A stretch of 8,310 nt of DNA from Lachnospiraceae bacterium UBA1267. GTDB lineage: Bacteria > Bacillota > Clostridia > Lachnospirales > Lachnospiraceae. The notes under the pieces were generated by a model, which saw only the letters and a list, made by a program, of their open reading frames with translations, did no database searches and was not told the DNA's origin. This document shows positions 1-6,831 of the stretch, piece after piece. The position numbers and the translations under genes were made by a program. Location: contig DBVJ01000074.1 of the NCBI GenBank assembly GCA_002308115.1, positions 237 through 8,546 on the forward strand. Direction: 5' to 3'. The first letter of the stretch is position 1, and every line of letters begins with the position of its first letter.

Positions 1-1094
1 GCGTATTCGCCGCATCCGATGACCGCGCCTTCGCCGATCTCGGTGCTTTCGGCGATGATGGCCTTGTCGATGACCGCATCCTTATGGATGACGGCATGGC
101 CCATGATAATGGAGCCCGTGACCCGCGCGCCTTCTTCGATCCGCACGCTCTCGCCCAGGACCGAATTCTCCACACTGCCGAGGATCGCGCAGCCGTCGCT
201 CACGATCGAGTGCGTCACCCAGCCCTTGGGCCCGATGAACTGCGGTGCGGTAACTTCATTGTTCGTGTAGATCTTCCAGTAGTCTTCATAGAGGTTGAAA
301 ACCGGGACCAGATCCACCAGTTCCATATTGGCCTGCCAGTAAGACTGCAGCGTTCCGACGTCCTTCCAGTAGCTGTTGTACTCGTAGCAGTAGACCGCGC
401 CGGTCTTCTCGTGGCAGTACGGAATGATGTGCATGCCGAAGTCCAGATTGGGGGTTTCTCTGTTTGTAAGCAAGGCTTCCCGAAGTACTTTCCAGTTGAA
501 AATGTAGATGCCCATGGAAGCCAGATTCGACTTGGGTTCCTTCGGCTTCTCCTGGAAGTCGGTGATCCGGCCGGTCTCCTTGTCGGTGACCAGGATGCCG
601 AAGCGGCTGGCTTCCTCCCAGGCCACAGGCATGGCTGCCATGGTGACGTCGGCTTTACGGGCTTTGTGATAATTGAGCATCAGCTCGTAATCCATTTTGT
701 AAATGTGGTCGCCGCCGAGAATCAGCACATAATCCGGATCATAACCATCGATAAAGTTGATGTTCTGGAAAATGGCGTCCGCAGTGCCTGCGTACCAGTC
801 GCTGGTCTTGGACTTCTCGTAAGGCGAGAGGATCGTGACGCCGCCGGACTGACGGTCCAGATCCCAGGCGATGCCGATCCCGATATGGGTATTCAGTTTA
901 AGCGGTTCATACTGTGTCAGGACGCCGACGGTGTCCACGCCGGAGTTGATACAGTTCGAGAGCGGAAAATCGATGATCCTGTACTTTCCGCCGAAGGATA
1001 CCGCGGGCTTGGCCATGCCGGACGTCAGGACCCCGAGTCTGGATCCCTGACCGCCTGCCAGAAGCATCGCGATCATTTCTTTTTTCTTCTTCAT
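1..1094 (-). CDS. glgC: Glucose-1-phosphate adenylyltransferase (ADP-glucose pyrophosphorylase), 3' end cut by window edge
   Basis: Makes ADP-glucose and pyrophosphate from glucose-1-phosphate and ATP, the committed step of bacterial glycogen synthesis in the cytoplasm. Translated from the minus strand, 364 complete codons are present and the frame is still open at base 1; the family is usually about 380-430 residues, so only the C-terminal end is missing. The nucleotide-binding loop LAGGQGSRL lies at residues 12-20, followed by AKPAV (28-32), [12 protein letters not shown] (37-48) and GVLTQY (57-62). The catalytic metal-binding segment GDHIYKMDY is at 128-136 and the sugar-phosphate-binding EKP at 182-184. 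From about residue 290 hexapeptide-like repeats form the start of the left-handed beta-helix. The ATG at 1094 follows an AGGAG 8 nt upstream, which fixes the start. It has its own intergenic region behind a terminator, so it is probably transcribed separately from the genes to its right. glgD often follows glgC in Clostridia, but that would lie outside the window. Confidence 0.96.
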   Translation of the reverse strand, partial: MKKKKEMIAMLLAGGQGSRLGVLTSGMAKPAVSFGGKYRIIDFPLSNCINSGVDTVGVLTQYEPLKLNTHIGIGIAWDLDRQSGGVTILSPYEKSKTSDWYAGTADAIFQNINFIDGYDPDYVLILGGDHIYKMDYELMLNYHKARKADVTMAAMPVAWEEASRFGILVTDKETGRITDFQEKPKEPKSNLASMGIYIFNWKVLREALLTNRETPNLDFGMHIIPYCHEKTGAVYCYEYNSYWKDVGTLQSYWQANMELVDLVPVFNLYEDYWKIYTNNEVTAPQFIGPKGWVTHSIVSDGCAILGSVENSVLGESVRIEEGARVTGSIIMGHAVIHKDAVIDKAIIAESTEIGEGAVIGCGEY

Positions 1095-1102
1095 GCCTTG
1101 TA

Positions 1103-1107
1103 CTCCT
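1103..1107 (-). promoter_or_regulatory. Ribosome binding site of glgC
   Basis: AGGAG on the minus strand, 8 nt before the ATG at 1094. The next in-frame ATG (codon 7) has only A-rich coding sequence before it, so this site decides the start. Confidence 0.8.
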
Positions 1108-1154
1108 GTCGTTTTTATGGGTGATAAGACAGAGTTACACTCATACCCTGCTTC

Positions 1155-1160
1155 ATCATA
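1155..1160 (-). promoter_or_regulatory. glgC: Possible -10 element of a glgC promoter
   Basis: On the minus strand the 195-base gap before glgC contains TATGAT, one mismatch from the TATAAT consensus, about 60 bases before the start codon. It sits just downstream of an overlapping TATAAG and a T-rich stretch. No good TTGACA-like -35 box stands at 16-18 bases; TTTCTT at 17 bases is the nearest and is weak. A promoter is expected here because a terminator separates glgC from the upstream operon, but the exact element is an inference. Confidence 0.4.
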
Positions 1161-1214
1161 CCTTATAACCGCGGAAAAAGAAAGCCTTAATTTGTGATTC
1201 TTTACAGAAATGAA

Positions 1215-1245
1215 CAGAATGCTGCGCGAAGCAGTTATCATTCTG
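1215..1245. repeat. Bulged inverted repeat (hairpin) between the operon terminator and glgC
   Basis: Outer arms CAGAATG (1215-1221) and CATTCTG (1239-1245) are perfect complements, and inner arms CTGC (1222-1225) and GCAG (1231-1234) also pair, with loop GCGAA and a four-base bulge TTAT on one side. That gives 11 base pairs. Read on the minus strand it comes straight after the tail of the main terminator and is followed by TTCATTTCTG, only weakly T-rich. It could be a back-up terminator, a 3'-end stabilising structure, or a binding site near the glgC promoter; the sequence does not decide. Confidence 0.45.
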
Positions 1246-1282
1246 CACAAAAGAAGCCGGCCGGGCAGATCGCCCGGCCGGC
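1245..1282 (-). terminator. Rho-independent terminator ending the peptidase-mutase-pheST-DUF6106 operon
   Basis: A perfect 11-bp stem, GCCGGCCGGGC paired with GCCCGGCCGGC (arms at 1272-1282 and 1256-1266), closes a 5-nt loop. On the minus strand the stem is followed by TTCTTTTGTG, a short but recognisable T-rich tail. It begins 7 bases after the TAA of the DUF6106-like gene at 1290. On the plus strand the stem is followed by CTTTCGG, a poor tail, so it should act mainly on minus-strand transcription. Confidence 0.88.
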
Positions 1283-1289
1283 CTTTCGG

Positions 1290-1805
1290 TTATTTACGGA
1301 GCTTGACTTTTCCGGGATGCGAATGGCGCAGCTGCTTCAGCATTTTCTCGTTGGGCTCAAAGCGCACAAAGTGTGTCTTTCCGCCGCTGACTGTCTTGAT
1401 CGTATAGCTCGGATTCTCCGGAAGACCAGAACTGAAGTCCCGGTAGTCCACCTGATCGCCCATGCCGCGCATGCGTTCCGCGTCAGACTCTTCCGTCGGG
1501 CAGATCATTTCCACTTCCTGAAGCGGAATGACCGCCTTGTTCTTCCGGCTGCTCTTTCTGTAGACAGCGTCGATGGTCAGTTCATCCATCAGATAGAGAT
1601 ACTCATATTCGACACTGCCGAACTTGAGAACCAGGATCAGAAGCACGATGAATATGACGGCTGCAAGCAGCATCAGAAGAAAATTCATGCAGATCAGAAA
1701 ATAGACTGCCGCCGCCAGAGAAACCCCGAGGCCGATCCACGCCGGAATCACCCAGGAAGGCCGCTTTGCGGCTACGATGCATTCGGAATAGACTTCTTCG
1801 TTCAT
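1290..1805 (-). CDS. Small membrane protein of unknown function, resembling the DUF6106 family
   Basis: A 171-residue protein with two closely spaced hydrophobic segments at about residues 20-39 and 42-60, then a soluble C-terminal part of about 110 residues. The hairpin-like membrane anchor leaves both ends on the same side. The soluble part starts with an aromatic-rich strand (EYEYLYL, 66-72), followed by alternating polar and hydrophobic strands and a basic C-terminus. This layout recalls small bacterial PH-like membrane proteins, which is only a resemblance. From memory it matches uncharacterised clostridial DUF6106 proteins of similar length; I could not check this. The start at 1805 is set by TAAGGAG 8 nt upstream, a site that contains the pheT stop codon, so its translation is probably coupled to pheT. 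It is the last gene before the terminator. No catalytic motif is visible and the function is unknown. Confidence 0.88.
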   Translation of the reverse strand: MNEEVYSECIVAAKRPSWVIPAWIGLGVSLAAAVYFLICMNFLLMLLAAVIFIVLLILVLKFGSVEYEYLYLMDELTIDAVYRKSSRKNKAVIPLQEVEMICPTEESDAERMRGMGDQVDYRDFSSGLPENPSYTIKTVSGGKTHFVRFEPNEKMLKQLRHSHPGKVKLRK

Positions 1806-1813
1806 GGAAAATG

Positions 1814-1820
1814 CTCCTTA
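1814..1820 (-). promoter_or_regulatory. Ribosome binding site of the DUF6106-like gene, containing the pheT stop codon
   Basis: Minus-strand TAAGGAG lies 8 nt before the ATG at 1805. Its first three bases are the TAA stop of pheT, so a ribosome ending pheT occupies the site where the next gene starts. This suggests translational coupling. Confidence 0.8.
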
Positions 1821-4235
1821 TCCCCTCAGGACCGCGCCGGCTTTGACTTTGAGATCTTCCAGGATCTTCTCCACAAAGCCTTCCAGTTCCGCATCCTTAA
1901 ATGCATGATCCGTAGGCGTGAAGACCACGGAGAAGGCCATGCTCTTCTTGCCGGAAAGGACCTGAAGTCCTTCGTAGACGTCGAACAGTTCGACATTTGT
2001 GATGTACGGGCAGGACGCGCGGATGGCATCCTCGATCTCTTCGCAGGTCTTCTCAGAGTCCACGACAAAGGCGAAGTCCCGCTTCTCCACGTCAAATTTC
2101 GGAAGCGGTGTATAATGTCCGACTCTCGGGAAGCAATCGGAAAGCGCCTGAAGATCGATCTCCGCCACGTATGCCGGAAGCTCCATGTCCAGTTCCGCCG
2201 CGATCTCATAACGAAGTTTGCCCATATAACCCACCACGCGGCCTTCCGAGAGGATCTCGGCGGTCATATTCGGGTGGAGGAAGGTCTTTTCAGCCGGTCT
2301 ATAGCGGAATTTCGTGAGCAGGCAGTCCGCAACGCGCTCCGTCAGTCCCTTCAGCGTGAAGAAGTCTTCCTCTTTGCCGAACACGCCGATCGACAGCGTG
2401 TCGCGTTCGTCCGGATAATCCGTAAGCGGAAGGGCTTTGGGAATGAAGACTTTGCCGACTTCGAAGATCCGGCCGCCCATGTTGCCGCGCTTCTCGTTCC
2501 TTGCCATGGCCCGGATCATCTCGGGCGCCAGCGTCGTGCGCATCAAGGAGAGATCCACATTGATCGGGTTCAGGATCGGGATGGCCTTGCGTTCCGGCGC
2601 ATCTTCCGGAAGTTTCAGAAGATCCAGATCGGAAGGCGAGAAGAAGGAATAATGCATTCCTTCATGCGCGCCGGCCGCTGCCAGGGCCCGGCGAAGCCTG
2701 AGGAGCGCTTTCTGCCGGTCGCTTCTGCCGCCCATCGTGACCTGGGCAGTCGGAAGGAAGGTCGGAACGACATGTTCGTAGCCATACATCCGGATGAGTT
2801 CTTCGGACAGGTCCTGATAGCCCTCGATATCTTCGCGGTAGGCCGGGATCCTGACCGTCAACGTGTCACCGGAAAGTTCAGGAGCGAAATCCAGATTCGT
2901 AAAGATCCGGATCACGTCCTCTTCGGGCACCGTGATACCCAGCACGCCAAGGACTTTCTTCAGGCTGACAGTCATCGTCCGGGCTTCCAGCGAATTCCCG
3001 GTGTTTACGTCCAGATGGACCTTCGAAGCCTTGCCGGCGCCAAGCTCTTCCGTGAGATGCAGCGCACGCTCCATGGCCATGACCGTCGAATACTCGTAAA
3101 CACCCTTGGAGAACATGGCGCTGGAATCCGAGGACTGTCCGAGCGCACGGGAAGATTTGCGGATGTTGTCGCGCTGGAAGGCTGCCGCCTCGTAGACAAC
3201 TGCCGTGGTGGAGTCCTGGATCTCAGAGTTCAGGCCGCCCATGATCCCGGCCAGAGCGACCGGTCTTTCGGCATCTGCGATCACCAGATTTTCCGGTGTC
3301 AGCGTGAATTCCTTCTCGTCGAGCGTCGTGACTTTCTCGCCTTCTTTGGCGCGGCGGACAATGATATGGGCGTCCTTAAGATACGGATAGTCAAAAGCGT
3401 GCATCGGCTGTCCGAGTTCGGTCAGCACATAGTTGGTGATATCGACGATATTGGAGATCGCGTTGATGCCGGCCAGCGCAAGACGGCGCCTCATCCACTG
3501 CGGCGCGGGGCCGATCCGGACGTCCGAAACATAATGTCCGATATAGCGCGGGCAGAGATCTTTGGCTTCGACCGTGACCTGAAGCGGCGCTTCCGTGCCG
3601 TCCTCGCTGTGATCCAGCCGAGGGGCGCGGAGCGGCTTTCCAAGCGCCGCCGCCACTTCTCTGGCCAGTCCGAAAATACACTGGCAGTCCGGACGGTTCG
3701 CGGTGATGGAAACGTCAAAGATCCAGTCGTCGAGTCCAAGTATCGGTTTCACGTCTTCTCCGGGAACAGCATCCTCTGGAAGCACAAGGAGTCCGTTATA
3801 GCCTGCCCCTTCGTACAGATCTTCCGTGAGGCCAAGTTCCGTGCCGGAGCACAGCATGCCGAACGAGTCGTGACCGCGGAGCTTTCCCTCCCGGATCGTC
3901 ACGACGCCTTCGATGGTCTTATGGTCTTTGGCCGTGCCGTAGACCGTCGCGCCGATGAGCGCCAGCGGGAATCTGCCGCCCGCATGGACGTTGTCCGCGC
4001 CGCACATGATCTGGAACGTTCCGTGGACGCCCGCATCCACCATGCACTGATGCAGATGGGTGCCTTCCACTGCTTCGCAGCTCTTCACCAGTCCGACGAC
4101 CACATTTGAAATGTCACGGCCGAGCTCGTGCTTCTCTTCCACTTCAAAACCACAGGAAAACAGACGCTCCTCCAGTTCGTCCGGCGTCACGTCGATATCC
4201 ACATATTCACGAAGCCAGCTTAAGGGAACCAACAT
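1818..4235 (-). CDS. pheT: Phenylalanyl-tRNA synthetase, beta subunit
   Basis: The 805-residue beta subunit of the cytoplasmic alpha2beta2 enzyme that charges tRNA-Phe; it binds the tRNA and removes mischarged tyrosine. It has the normal full bacterial length and domain order. An EMAP/OB-type tRNA-binding domain lies at about residues 40-155, with CGADNVHAGGRFPLALIGA at 78-96. The segment DVSITANRPDC is at 174-184. The B3/4 editing domain spans about 212-395 and includes GQPMHAFD (275-282) and LAGIMGG (328-334). B5 is at about 410-484, the catalytic-like core at about 495-695, and the C-terminal anticodon-binding FDX-ACB domain at about 712-804, containing PKFDVEKRDFAFVVD (712-726). The ATG at 4235 has AGGGAGG 8 nt upstream, and translation begins MLVPLSWLREYVDID, typical of the family. 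It follows pheS by 14 bases. Codons 44 to 805 contain no TTA, CTA or TCA. Confidence 0.98.
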   Translation of the reverse strand: MLVPLSWLREYVDIDVTPDELEERLFSCGFEVEEKHELGRDISNVVVGLVKSCEAVEGTHLHQCMVDAGVHGTFQIMCGADNVHAGGRFPLALIGATVYGTAKDHKTIEGVVTIREGKLRGHDSFGMLCSGTELGLTEDLYEGAGYNGLLVLPEDAVPGEDVKPILGLDDWIFDVSITANRPDCQCIFGLAREVAAALGKPLRAPRLDHSEDGTEAPLQVTVEAKDLCPRYIGHYVSDVRIGPAPQWMRRRLALAGINAISNIVDITNYVLTELGQPMHAFDYPYLKDAHIIVRRAKEGEKVTTLDEKEFTLTPENLVIADAERPVALAGIMGGLNSEIQDSTTAVVYEAAAFQRDNIRKSSRALGQSSDSSAMFSKGVYEYSTVMAMERALHLTEELGAGKASKVHLDVNTGNSLEARTMTVSLKKVLGVLGITVPEEDVIRIFTNLDFAPELSGDTLTVRIPAYREDIEGYQDLSEELIRMYGYEHVVPTFLPTAQVTMGGRSDRQKALLRLRRALAAAGAHEGMHYSFFSPSDLDLLKLPEDAPERKAIPILNPINVDLSLMRTTLAPEMIRAMARNEKRGNMGGRIFEVGKVFIPKALPLTDYPDERDTLSIGVFGKEEDFFTLKGLTERVADCLLTKFRYRPAEKTFLHPNMTAEILSEGRVVGYMGKLRYEIAAELDMELPAYVAEIDLQALSDCFPRVGHYTPLPKFDVEKRDFAFVVDSEKTCEEIEDAIRASCPYITNVELFDVYEGLQVLSGKKSMAFSVVFTPTDHAFKDAELEGFVEKILEDLKVKAGAVLRG

Positions 4236-4243
4236 TTTCGCAA

Positions 4244-4250
4244 CCTCCCT
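4244..4250 (-). promoter_or_regulatory. Ribosome binding site of pheT, abutting the pheS stop codon
   Basis: Minus-strand AGGGAGG lies 8 nt before the pheT ATG. Its first A is the last base of the pheS TAA. The overlap suggests coupled translation, which would help keep the two subunits in equal amounts. Confidence 0.8.
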
Positions 4251-5293
4251 TATTCCTTCACCTGTCCGAGGACACGAAGGTCCGATTCGAACAGCAGTTT
4301 AATGTTGTTGTAGCCGTATTTCAGCATGGCGAGACGGTCGATGCCGACACCGAAGGCGATACCGGAATAGAGCTCCGTATCAATGCCGCAGCCCTCGAGA
4401 ACCTTGTTGTTCACGACACCTGCGCCGAGCACTTCGATCCATCCGGTGCCCTTGCAGAGACGGCAGCCCTTCCCGTGACAGGCAAAACAGCTCACGTCCA
4501 CTTCGACAGAAGGCTCCGTGAACGGGAAGTACGAGGGCCTCAGACGCGTCGTGGTTCCGGGGCCGAAAACGTTCTCCACGAGCCGGTTCAGCATGCCCTG
4601 CAGGTCGCCCAGCGTAATACCTTTGTCGACGACCAGTCCTTCCATCTGGGAGAACATCGGCGAATGCGTCGCGTCATCGTCCGAGCGGAAGACCTTGCCG
4701 GGAGAAATGACCTTGATGGGCAGTTTCCCGCGTTCCATGACATGGATCTGTCCTGCGCTGGTCTGCGTCCTGAGAAGAAACTCGGGAGACAGATAGAAGG
4801 TATCCTGCATATCGCGCGCCGGATGATCCGCCGGAATGTTCAGCGCGGTAAAGTTGTAATAATCTTTCTCGATCTCGGTGCCTTCGTAGATTTCGAAGCC
4901 CATCGAGGAGAAAATGTCGATGAGTTCGTTCGTCACGAGCGTGACGGGATGCAGAGAACCCGCGCGGATCTTCTTCGGCGGAAGCGTCACGTCGATCTTC
5001 TCCGACTCGTAACGCGCCTCCAGCTCCTTTTTCCTGAACTCTTCGTTCAGTTCCGCGAAACGCTTTTCCGCCCAGTCTCTGAGTTCATTGACGGAACGGC
5101 CGAATTCGGCGCGCTGCTCCTTCGCGATTTTGCCCATCTCGCGCATCATGGAGCCGATAACGCCGGTCTTTCCGTCCATGATCTTTTTCTTTGCTTCATA
5201 AACACTCTTTGAATCCCGAAGAAGCGCAAGATCGTCCTCGACCTGCTTACGGACTTCCAGGATTCGCTCTTTCACATCCATGTTGTCAGCCAT
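4250..5293 (-). CDS. pheS: Phenylalanyl-tRNA synthetase, alpha subunit
   Basis: The 347-residue catalytic subunit, which activates phenylalanine with ATP and joins it to tRNA-Phe; it works with PheT. Residues 1-95 form the N-terminal coiled-coil arm. The class II core follows: motif 1 region with [20 protein letters not shown] (115-134), [19 protein letters not shown] (150-168), LLRTQTS (173-179), motif 2 with [18 protein letters not shown] (199-216) and EGLVVDK (218-224), [12 protein letters not shown] (256-267), and motif 3 [14 protein letters not shown] (311-324). Cys269, Cys272, Cys277 and Cys280 make a CxxC-x4-CxxC cluster, as in many Firmicutes and other bacterial PheS proteins, and could bind a metal. 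The start at 5293 has GGGAG 8 nt upstream (5302-5306); the alternative ATG at codon 5 lacks such a site. It lies 24 bases after the mutase stop. There is no room for a T-box leader directly before it. Confidence 0.98.
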   Translation of the reverse strand: MADNMDVKERILEVRKQVEDDLALLRDSKSVYEAKKKIMDGKTGVIGSMMREMGKIAKEQRAEFGRSVNELRDWAEKRFAELNEEFRKKELEARYESEKIDVTLPPKKIRAGSLHPVTLVTNELIDIFSSMGFEIYEGTEIEKDYYNFTALNIPADHPARDMQDTFYLSPEFLLRTQTSAGQIHVMERGKLPIKVISPGKVFRSDDDATHSPMFSQMEGLVVDKGITLGDLQGMLNRLVENVFGPGTTTRLRPSYFPFTEPSVEVDVSCFACHGKGCRLCKGTGWIEVLGAGVVNNKVLEGCGIDTELYSGIAFGVGIDRLAMLKYGYNNIKLLFESDLRVLGQVKE

Positions 5294-5301
5294 GTTCTAT
5301 A

Positions 5302-5306
5302 CTCCC
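5302..5306 (-). promoter_or_regulatory. Ribosome binding site of pheS
   Basis: Minus-strand GGGAG in the 24-base gap after the mutase gene, 8 nt before the ATG at 5293. It favours this start over the in-frame ATG at 5281. Confidence 0.75.
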
Positions 5307-5317
5307 GCTATTCTTTA

Positions 5318-6811
5318 TCACGACAGAAAAGCCTTGACCGGCGCCAGATCCAGCGCCTCATAATCTTTCAGGAAATCATACAGTTCTTCCACGATGGGAC
5401 GGAGCCCGCCTTCTTCATCCGACTCCACGTTCAGGGGGAGGATCGGATCGTGAAGCGAAAGTCTCAGTAAGAACCAGCCCTGTCCGACGTTCACGCGGAC
5501 GCCCTCGTAATTATTCGGCACCAGGAACCAGTTTTCCTTTGTCTCCGCGGCTTTCTCGAGATCGTCCAGGACCTTCTGTCCTTCGGTCTTGAAATCTTCC
5601 GCAAGGATCTTAAAGCGGAACTCCTTCGCTTCTTTCGGCTCTTTGAGGTCTGCGATCAGGCTTTCCAGCGTGCGGCCTTCTTTCCTTGCGTTCGCCAGTT
5701 CGATGAGAAGCCGGACCATAAGATAGGCGCCGTCGTCGAGGAAGTAGTTCTCCGCGAGCGCGCCGTGGCCGCTGGTCTCCATTGCAAGAAGCGCATTGTG
5801 TCCTTCTTTCCTGAGCCGGATCATCTCATTGATGACGTTCCGGTAGCCGCGTTTGAAGCGGTGATGCACGCCGCCTTTCGCCTCGATGAAATCCTTCAGG
5901 CCGGTGGACGTGATGGAGTCCGTGACGATCCAGGCGCCGGGCTGCTCTCTGAGAAGGATCGCCGAGATCATGGCGATGAGACGGTTCCGGTTCAGTTCTC
6001 TGCCGTCCGGAAGCACTGCGCCTGCGCGGTCCACGTCCGTGTCGAAAATGATGCCGAGATCGGCGTGGTTTTTCAGAACCGCTTCGGTAATGGCCGCCAT
6101 CGCGGTCTCATTTTCCGGGTTCGGCACATGGTTCGGGAAGCGTCCGTCGGGCTCCAGGAACTGAGACCCCGTCGTGTCCGCGCCCAAAGGCTCCAGCACT
6201 TTCGCCACGAAGAATCCGCCTGCGCCGTTGCCGGCGTCCACCACGATGCGAAGACCCGTGAGCGGTTTCTCCGAACCGGTCTTTTCAATGATCCGGCGTC
6301 TTAAAAGCCCGGCATAGCTCTCCATGAAATCCGCCTCAAGAAGCCGGCCTTCGCCGCATTTCTCCGGAAGGATCCCTTCGGAAGCCGCATAAAGGATCTC
6401 TTTGATGTCTTCCTTCTCCAGTCCGCCGTCCTTGGTAAAGAATTTATATCCGTTCCGGTTCCAGGGGAGATGGCTTGCGGTGACCATGACCGCGCCGTCA
6501 AAAGGTTCTTCGCCTTCCACGGTGCACATAAACATTGCGGGAGTCGATGCCAGCCCGAAGACCGTCACTTCGGCGCCGTAGGATACGGCTTCCGATGCGG
6601 CCCAGGCGCAAAGGTCCGGTCCAGAGATCCTGGAATCCCGCCCGAACGCGATACGCTGGGCGCTTTTACCGTTCTTCTTCCGGAGCCAGACGAGAAATCC
6701 GCGCGCGATCGCGCGCGCGGCATCTTCTGTCAGATTGACGTGTTCCCCTTCGATTCCTTCCAGTGCGACACCACGGATGTCGCTGCCGTTCTGCAGCTTG
6801 GAATAATCCAT
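5318..6811 (-). CDS. Phosphomannomutase/phosphoglucomutase (alpha-D-phosphohexomutase family)
   Basis: A 497-residue cytoplasmic enzyme expected to move phosphate between the C6 and C1 hydroxyls of glucose or mannose through a phosphoserine. All four family signatures are visible, though in variant form. The phosphoserine loop is TASHLP (111-116, Ser113 expected to carry phosphate) where TASHNP is common. The metal-binding loop is DTDVDR (257-262; Asp257, 259 and 261) rather than the common DGDxDR. The sugar-specificity loop is ETSGH (345-349), and the phosphate-binding loop runs over about 434-463 with RLSLHDP at 450-456. The start at 6811 is preferred because AAAGGGG lies 6 nt upstream. A start 8 codons earlier, at 6835, would overlap the peptidase stop as ATGA but lacks well-spaced pairing. 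Substrate choice among glucose, mannose and glucosamine phosphates cannot be read from sequence; nearby glgC makes glucose plausible. The TASHLP/DTDVDR combination recalls a separate branch also found in plant plastids (from memory). Confidence 0.93.
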   Translation of the reverse strand: MDYSKLQNGSDIRGVALEGIEGEHVNLTEDAARAIARGFLVWLRKKNGKSAQRIAFGRDSRISGPDLCAWAASEAVSYGAEVTVFGLASTPAMFMCTVEGEEPFDGAVMVTASHLPWNRNGYKFFTKDGGLEKEDIKEILYAASEGILPEKCGEGRLLEADFMESYAGLLRRRIIEKTGSEKPLTGLRIVVDAGNGAGGFFVAKVLEPLGADTTGSQFLEPDGRFPNHVPNPENETAMAAITEAVLKNHADLGIIFDTDVDRAGAVLPDGRELNRNRLIAMISAILLREQPGAWIVTDSITSTGLKDFIEAKGGVHHRFKRGYRNVINEMIRLRKEGHNALLAMETSGHGALAENYFLDDGAYLMVRLLIELANARKEGRTLESLIADLKEPKEAKEFRFKILAEDFKTEGQKVLDDLEKAAETKENWFLVPNNYEGVRVNVGQGWFLLRLSLHDPILPLNVESDEEGGLRPIVEELYDFLKDYEALDLAPVKAFLS

Positions 6812-6817
6812 CAGGTT

Positions 6818-6824
6818 CCCCTTT
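6818..6824 (-). promoter_or_regulatory. Ribosome binding site deciding the mutase start
   Basis: Minus-strand AAAGGGG lies 6 nt before the ATG at 6811. For the longer form starting at 6835, the nearest purine run (AGGAAG) is about 11 nt away. The site lies inside the 8 codons by which the longer form would extend, so it argues for the shorter form. Confidence 0.7.
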
Positions 6825-6831
6825 CTCACGA

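Noticed and set aside
84..1124. 346-codon open frame on the plus strand
   Set aside because: It is the in-register antisense shadow of glgC, whose family motifs are unmistakable on the minus strand.
1095..1289. Riboswitch or T-box in the gap before glgC
   Set aside because: The expected leader after the possible promoter is only about 50 bases and shows no conserved T-box or riboswitch core that I can recognise.
1194..4109. 971-codon open frame on the plus strand across pheT and the DUF6106-like gene
   Set aside because: It is in exact antisense register with two certain genes and stays open only because they lack TTA, CTA and TCA codons. Its product is rich in Arg, His and Asp, with no recognisable domain.
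4106..5212. 368-codon open frame on the plus strand
   Set aside because: It is the in-register antisense shadow of pheS, explained by the same codon bias.
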